From the NCBI RefSeq assembly GCF_020911865.1, contig NZ_CP087131.1, positions 372,001 through 436,000 of the forward strand: a stretch of 64,000 bases of DNA. The letters are read 5' to 3'. Source of the DNA: Chryseobacterium sp. C-71. GTDB taxonomy: Bacteria > Bacteroidota > Bacteroidia > Flavobacteriales > Weeksellaceae. This document shows, piece after piece, positions 62,009 to 64,000 of this stretch. Position 1 is the first letter of the stretch, and each line of letters begins with the position of its first letter. Below the pieces are notes generated by a model that had not been told where the DNA came from, did not search any database, and saw only the letters and a program-made list of their open reading frames with translations. Made by a program: the position numbers and the translations under genes.

Positions 62009-63550
62009 ATGTCAAAAAAAGCAATAATAGCAATACTTGACGGATGGGGTTTGGGTCAAAATCCTGAAGTTTCTGCATTAGCTCAGGCAAATACGCCATT
62101 TATAGATAGCTGTTATCAAAAATATCCACACACAACATTAGAGGCAAGTGGTCTTGCAGTAGGACTTCCATTGGGACAGATGGGAAATTCTGAAGTTGGA
62201 CACATGAATTTGGGTGCCGGAAGAGTGGTATATCAGAATTTGGTTAAACTCAACATGGCCGTTGAAAATGGTACTTTGGGTCATGAAGAAGTGATTCAGG
62301 AAGCGTTTGCTTATGCTAAGGCAGAGAAAAAAAACGTGCACTTTATCGGTTTGGTTTCCAACGGAGGGGTGCATTCACATATCAATCATTTAAAAGGATT
62401 ATTAACGGCTGCCAGCGAATATGGTTTGCATGAAAATGTATATGTTCACGCATTTACTGACGGGAGAGATTGTGATCCGCATTCTGGTTTAGGTTTTATC
62501 AGAGAACTTCAGGATCACATGAGTACAACGACTGGTGCTCTGGCAACGATAATCGGAAGATACTATGCAATGGACAGAGACAGACGTTGGGAACGTGTGA
62601 AATTGGCTTATGATGCAATGGTCAACGGTATCGGAGAAAGAACAATGAATGCAGCTTCTCTTATTCAAAATTCTTACAATGAAGGAGTAACTGACGAATT
62701 TATTAAACCTATTATTTTAGTTAAAGATACACAGATCGGAAATGAAGTTCCAGTAGGAAAGATTGTTGATAATGATGTGGTAATCTGCTTTAATTTCAGA
62801 ACAGACAGAGGAAGAGAAATTACTGAAGTTCTTTGTCAGCATGATATGCCTGAATATTTTATGCGAAAGCTCAATCTTCATTATGTAACGTTGACCAATT
62901 ACGACAAAACGTACGAAAATGTAAAAGTTGTTTTTGATGAAGATGTCTTAAAAGAAACAATGGGTGAAATTCTTGAAAGAAACGGAAAATCGCAGATCAG
63001 AATTGCCGAAACTGAAAAATACCCTCACGTTACCTTCTTCTTTTCGGGAGGTCGTGAAGAAGAATTTCATGGTGAAAAAAGATTGTTGTGTCCGAGCCCT
63101 AAAGATGTTCCGACTTATGATCTAAAACCAGAAATGTCTGCTTACGAAATCACCAATTCAATATTACCTGAATTGGAAAATGAAACTGCAGATTTTATCT
63201 GTTTAAATTTTGCAAATACCGACATGGTGGGTCACACAGGAGTTTTTGAAGCCGCAGTGAAAGCCGCAGAAACTGTTGACAAATGCATAGAAAAAGTAGC
63301 AACGACAGCTTACGAGCATGGTTATGCAGTTTTCATCCTTGCTGATCACGGAAATTCTGACGTAATGATCAATGCAGACGGTTCACCAAATACGCAGCAT
63401 TCAACCAATTTGGTTCCATTAATTGTAATGGATAAAGATCATGAATGGAATTTAAAACCAGGAAAACTGGGTGATATGGCTCCTACTATTTTATCTGTAA
63501 TGGGCGTTGAAATCCCTGCAATAATGACCGGAGACATTTTAGTTAGCTAA
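62009..63550 (+). CDS. gpmI: 2,3-bisphosphoglycerate-independent phosphoglycerate mutase
   Basis: This 513-residue enzyme interconverts 3- and 2-phosphoglycerate in glycolysis. It belongs to the alkaline phosphatase superfamily with two metal ions. Asp11 (ILDGWG) and the nucleophile Ser61 (GNSEVGHMNLGAGR) are present. HAFTDGRDCDPHSG, IGRYYAMDRDRRWERV, CFNFRTDRGRE, CLNFANTDMVGHTG and LADHGNSDVM also match. Length fits the family. It is a single gene with its own promoter and terminator. Confidence 0.96.
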   Translation: MSKKAIIAILDGWGLGQNPEVSALAQANTPFIDSCYQKYPHTTLEASGLAVGLPLGQMGNSEVGHMNLGAGRVVYQNLVKLNMAVENGTLGHEEVIQEAFAYAKAEKKNVHFIGLVSNGGVHSHINHLKGLLTAASEYGLHENVYVHAFTDGRDCDPHSGLGFIRELQDHMSTTTGALATIIGRYYAMDRDRRWERVKLAYDAMVNGIGERTMNAASLIQNSYNEGVTDEFIKPIILVKDTQIGNEVPVGKIVDNDVVICFNFRTDRGREITEVLCQHDMPEYFMRKLNLHYVTLTNYDKTYENVKVVFDEDVLKETMGEILERNGKSQIRIAETEKYPHVTFFFSGGREEEFHGEKRLLCPSPKDVPTYDLKPEMSAYEITNSILPELENETADFICLNFANTDMVGHTGVFEAAVKAAETVDKCIEKVATTAYEHGYAVFILADHGNSDVMINADGSPNTQHSTNLVPLIVMDKDHEWNLKPGKLGDMAPTILSVMGVEIPAIMTGDILVS

Positions 63551-63572
63551 ACTTATACGATTATGATATATC

Positions 63573-63608
63573 TACCGTTGTCTTAAAAGATAGCGGTATT
63601 TTTTTGTT
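63573..63608 (+). terminator. Terminator of gpmI
   Basis: TACCGTTGTCTT (63573-63584) pairs with AAGATAGCGGTA (63587-63598), with two G-U pairs, followed by a T run. Confidence 0.8.
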
Positions 63609-63669
63609 ATTTAGATAAGACTTACTATGAGACACATACAATAGTATGCTACAAATAATAAAATATTAA

Positions 63670-63677
63670 TATCTTTG
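63670..63677 (+). promoter_or_regulatory. Bacteroidetes -7 promoter element for the desaturase gene
   Basis: TATCTTTG followed by CAC matches TAnnTTTGC, 22 bases before the ATG at 63700. Confidence 0.6.
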
Positions 63678-63699
63678 CACTTTATAAACGTATTTTAAA

Positions 63700-64000
63700 A
63701 TGTATAATAAGCTCGTAAGAAAAGAGGTAATGGGTATTCTAGAAAAGGAAGTAGGTTCTTTTCTAGATAAGTTTTTGACGCCAATCGAAAAGATCTGGCA
63801 GCCATCAGACTATTTACCAGATCCTTCAAGCGAAAATTTTAAATATGATTTAGATGAAATTCAGACTTTTGCACGTGAGATGCCTTACGACCTTTTTGTG
63901 ACTTTAATTGGCGATTGTATCACTGAAGAAGCTTTACCTTCTTACGAATCTTGGTTAATGAGCGTTGACGGAATTGATCAGGAAAAAAGCGGACCGAGTT
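63700..64000 (+). CDS. Acyl-ACP desaturase (5' part, cut by window end)
   Basis: The frame from ATG 63700 runs open to the edge, giving 100 residues: MYNKLVRKEVMGILEKEVGSFLDKF, IWQPSDYLPDPSSENFKYDLDEI and LFVTLIGDCITEEALPSYESWL. This is the N-terminal part of the soluble acyl-ACP desaturase family (FA_desaturase_2), where the first di-iron ligand is the glutamate in EEALPSY. It would introduce double bonds into acyl-ACP. The rest of the di-iron site lies outside the window. Confidence 0.85.
   Translation, partial: MYNKLVRKEVMGILEKEVGSFLDKFLTPIEKIWQPSDYLPDPSSENFKYDLDEIQTFAREMPYDLFVTLIGDCITEEALPSYESWLMSVDGIDQEKSGPS

Noticed and set aside
1..64000. CRISPR array, rRNA or tRNA genes
   Set aside because: No evenly spaced direct repeats, no rRNA segments and no convincing cloverleaf were seen. 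tRNA detection by eye is limited.

Overview
The window looks like a chromosomal segment of a Bacteroidota bacterium of the family Weeksellaceae, most likely Chryseobacterium or a close relative. The evidence is low G+C, promoters of the Bacteroidetes TAnnTTTG type, almost no Shine-Dalgarno sequences, a T9SS-type C-terminal domain, TonB-dependent transport, abundant beta-glucan hydrolases, and LuxR-, Crp- and NrtR-type regulators typical of that group. No rRNA, tRNA or CRISPR array was seen.

Layout. (1) 1-5096: a secreted beta-glucan degradation block (tail of a GH30-like protein, GH3 beta-glucosidase, GH16 laminarinase lipoprotein, GH30 glucanase). (2) 5306-13108: a membrane-bound HTH regulator, a secreted hypothetical protein, FabI, a small helical protein, an outer-membrane barrel, AroB, a pseudouridine synthase with a long charged N-terminus, and nicotinamidase. 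(3) 13452-20583: a DEAD-box helicase; an overlapping four-gene operon (YfiT/BstA-like DinB protein, DUF1569 protein, YtxJ, Crp regulator) that looks like a bacillithiol-linked stress unit; then a PNPOx-fold stress protein, two paralogous Crp regulators around an SDR, and a small HTH protein. (4) 20590-29673: the conserved ligase-associated DNA repair cluster (exonuclease, ATP-dependent ligase, DEXH helicase, PdeM), interrupted between ligase and helicase by a very AT-rich ATPase + HNH nuclease pair resembling the Septu (PtuA/PtuB) anti-phage system. (5) 29886-39604: oxidoreductases and redox genes (PRISE-type SDR, PPC/DUF296 protein, DoxX, beta-hydroxyacid dehydrogenase, SDR, DUF3861, aldo/keto reductase, old yellow enzyme), an HxlR regulator, a chloramphenicol acetyltransferase-like enzyme and an NrtR-like Nudix regulator. 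Two regulators here are broken: a Crp gene with one in-frame stop and an AraC gene with a frameshift and two stops. (6) 40154-51385: a sugar-glycoside utilisation locus without SusD (TonB receptor, two GH3 enzymes, an alpha/beta hydrolase, a nucleoside-hydrolase-like protein, an FHS-family sugar importer). (7) 51574-64000: a small lipoprotein, a DUF4041/T5orf172 protein, uridine phosphorylase, a di-haem peroxidase, a T9SS-secreted PhoX-like protein, an LRR protein, an SUI1 factor, an IS110 element, GpmI, and the start of an acyl-ACP desaturase.

Several families of short palindromic repeats lie in the intergenic spaces. One family (2558, 2634, 13266, 44946) shows paired, compensating base changes in its arms, which suggests the hairpin itself is maintained. 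The most unusual arrangement is the defence-like ATPase/HNH pair placed co-directionally, with short gaps, inside a DNA repair operon. Next are the bacillithiol-linked operon, the IS110 element with a structured leader that could encode its bridge RNA, and the decayed regulators around an intact redox operon.
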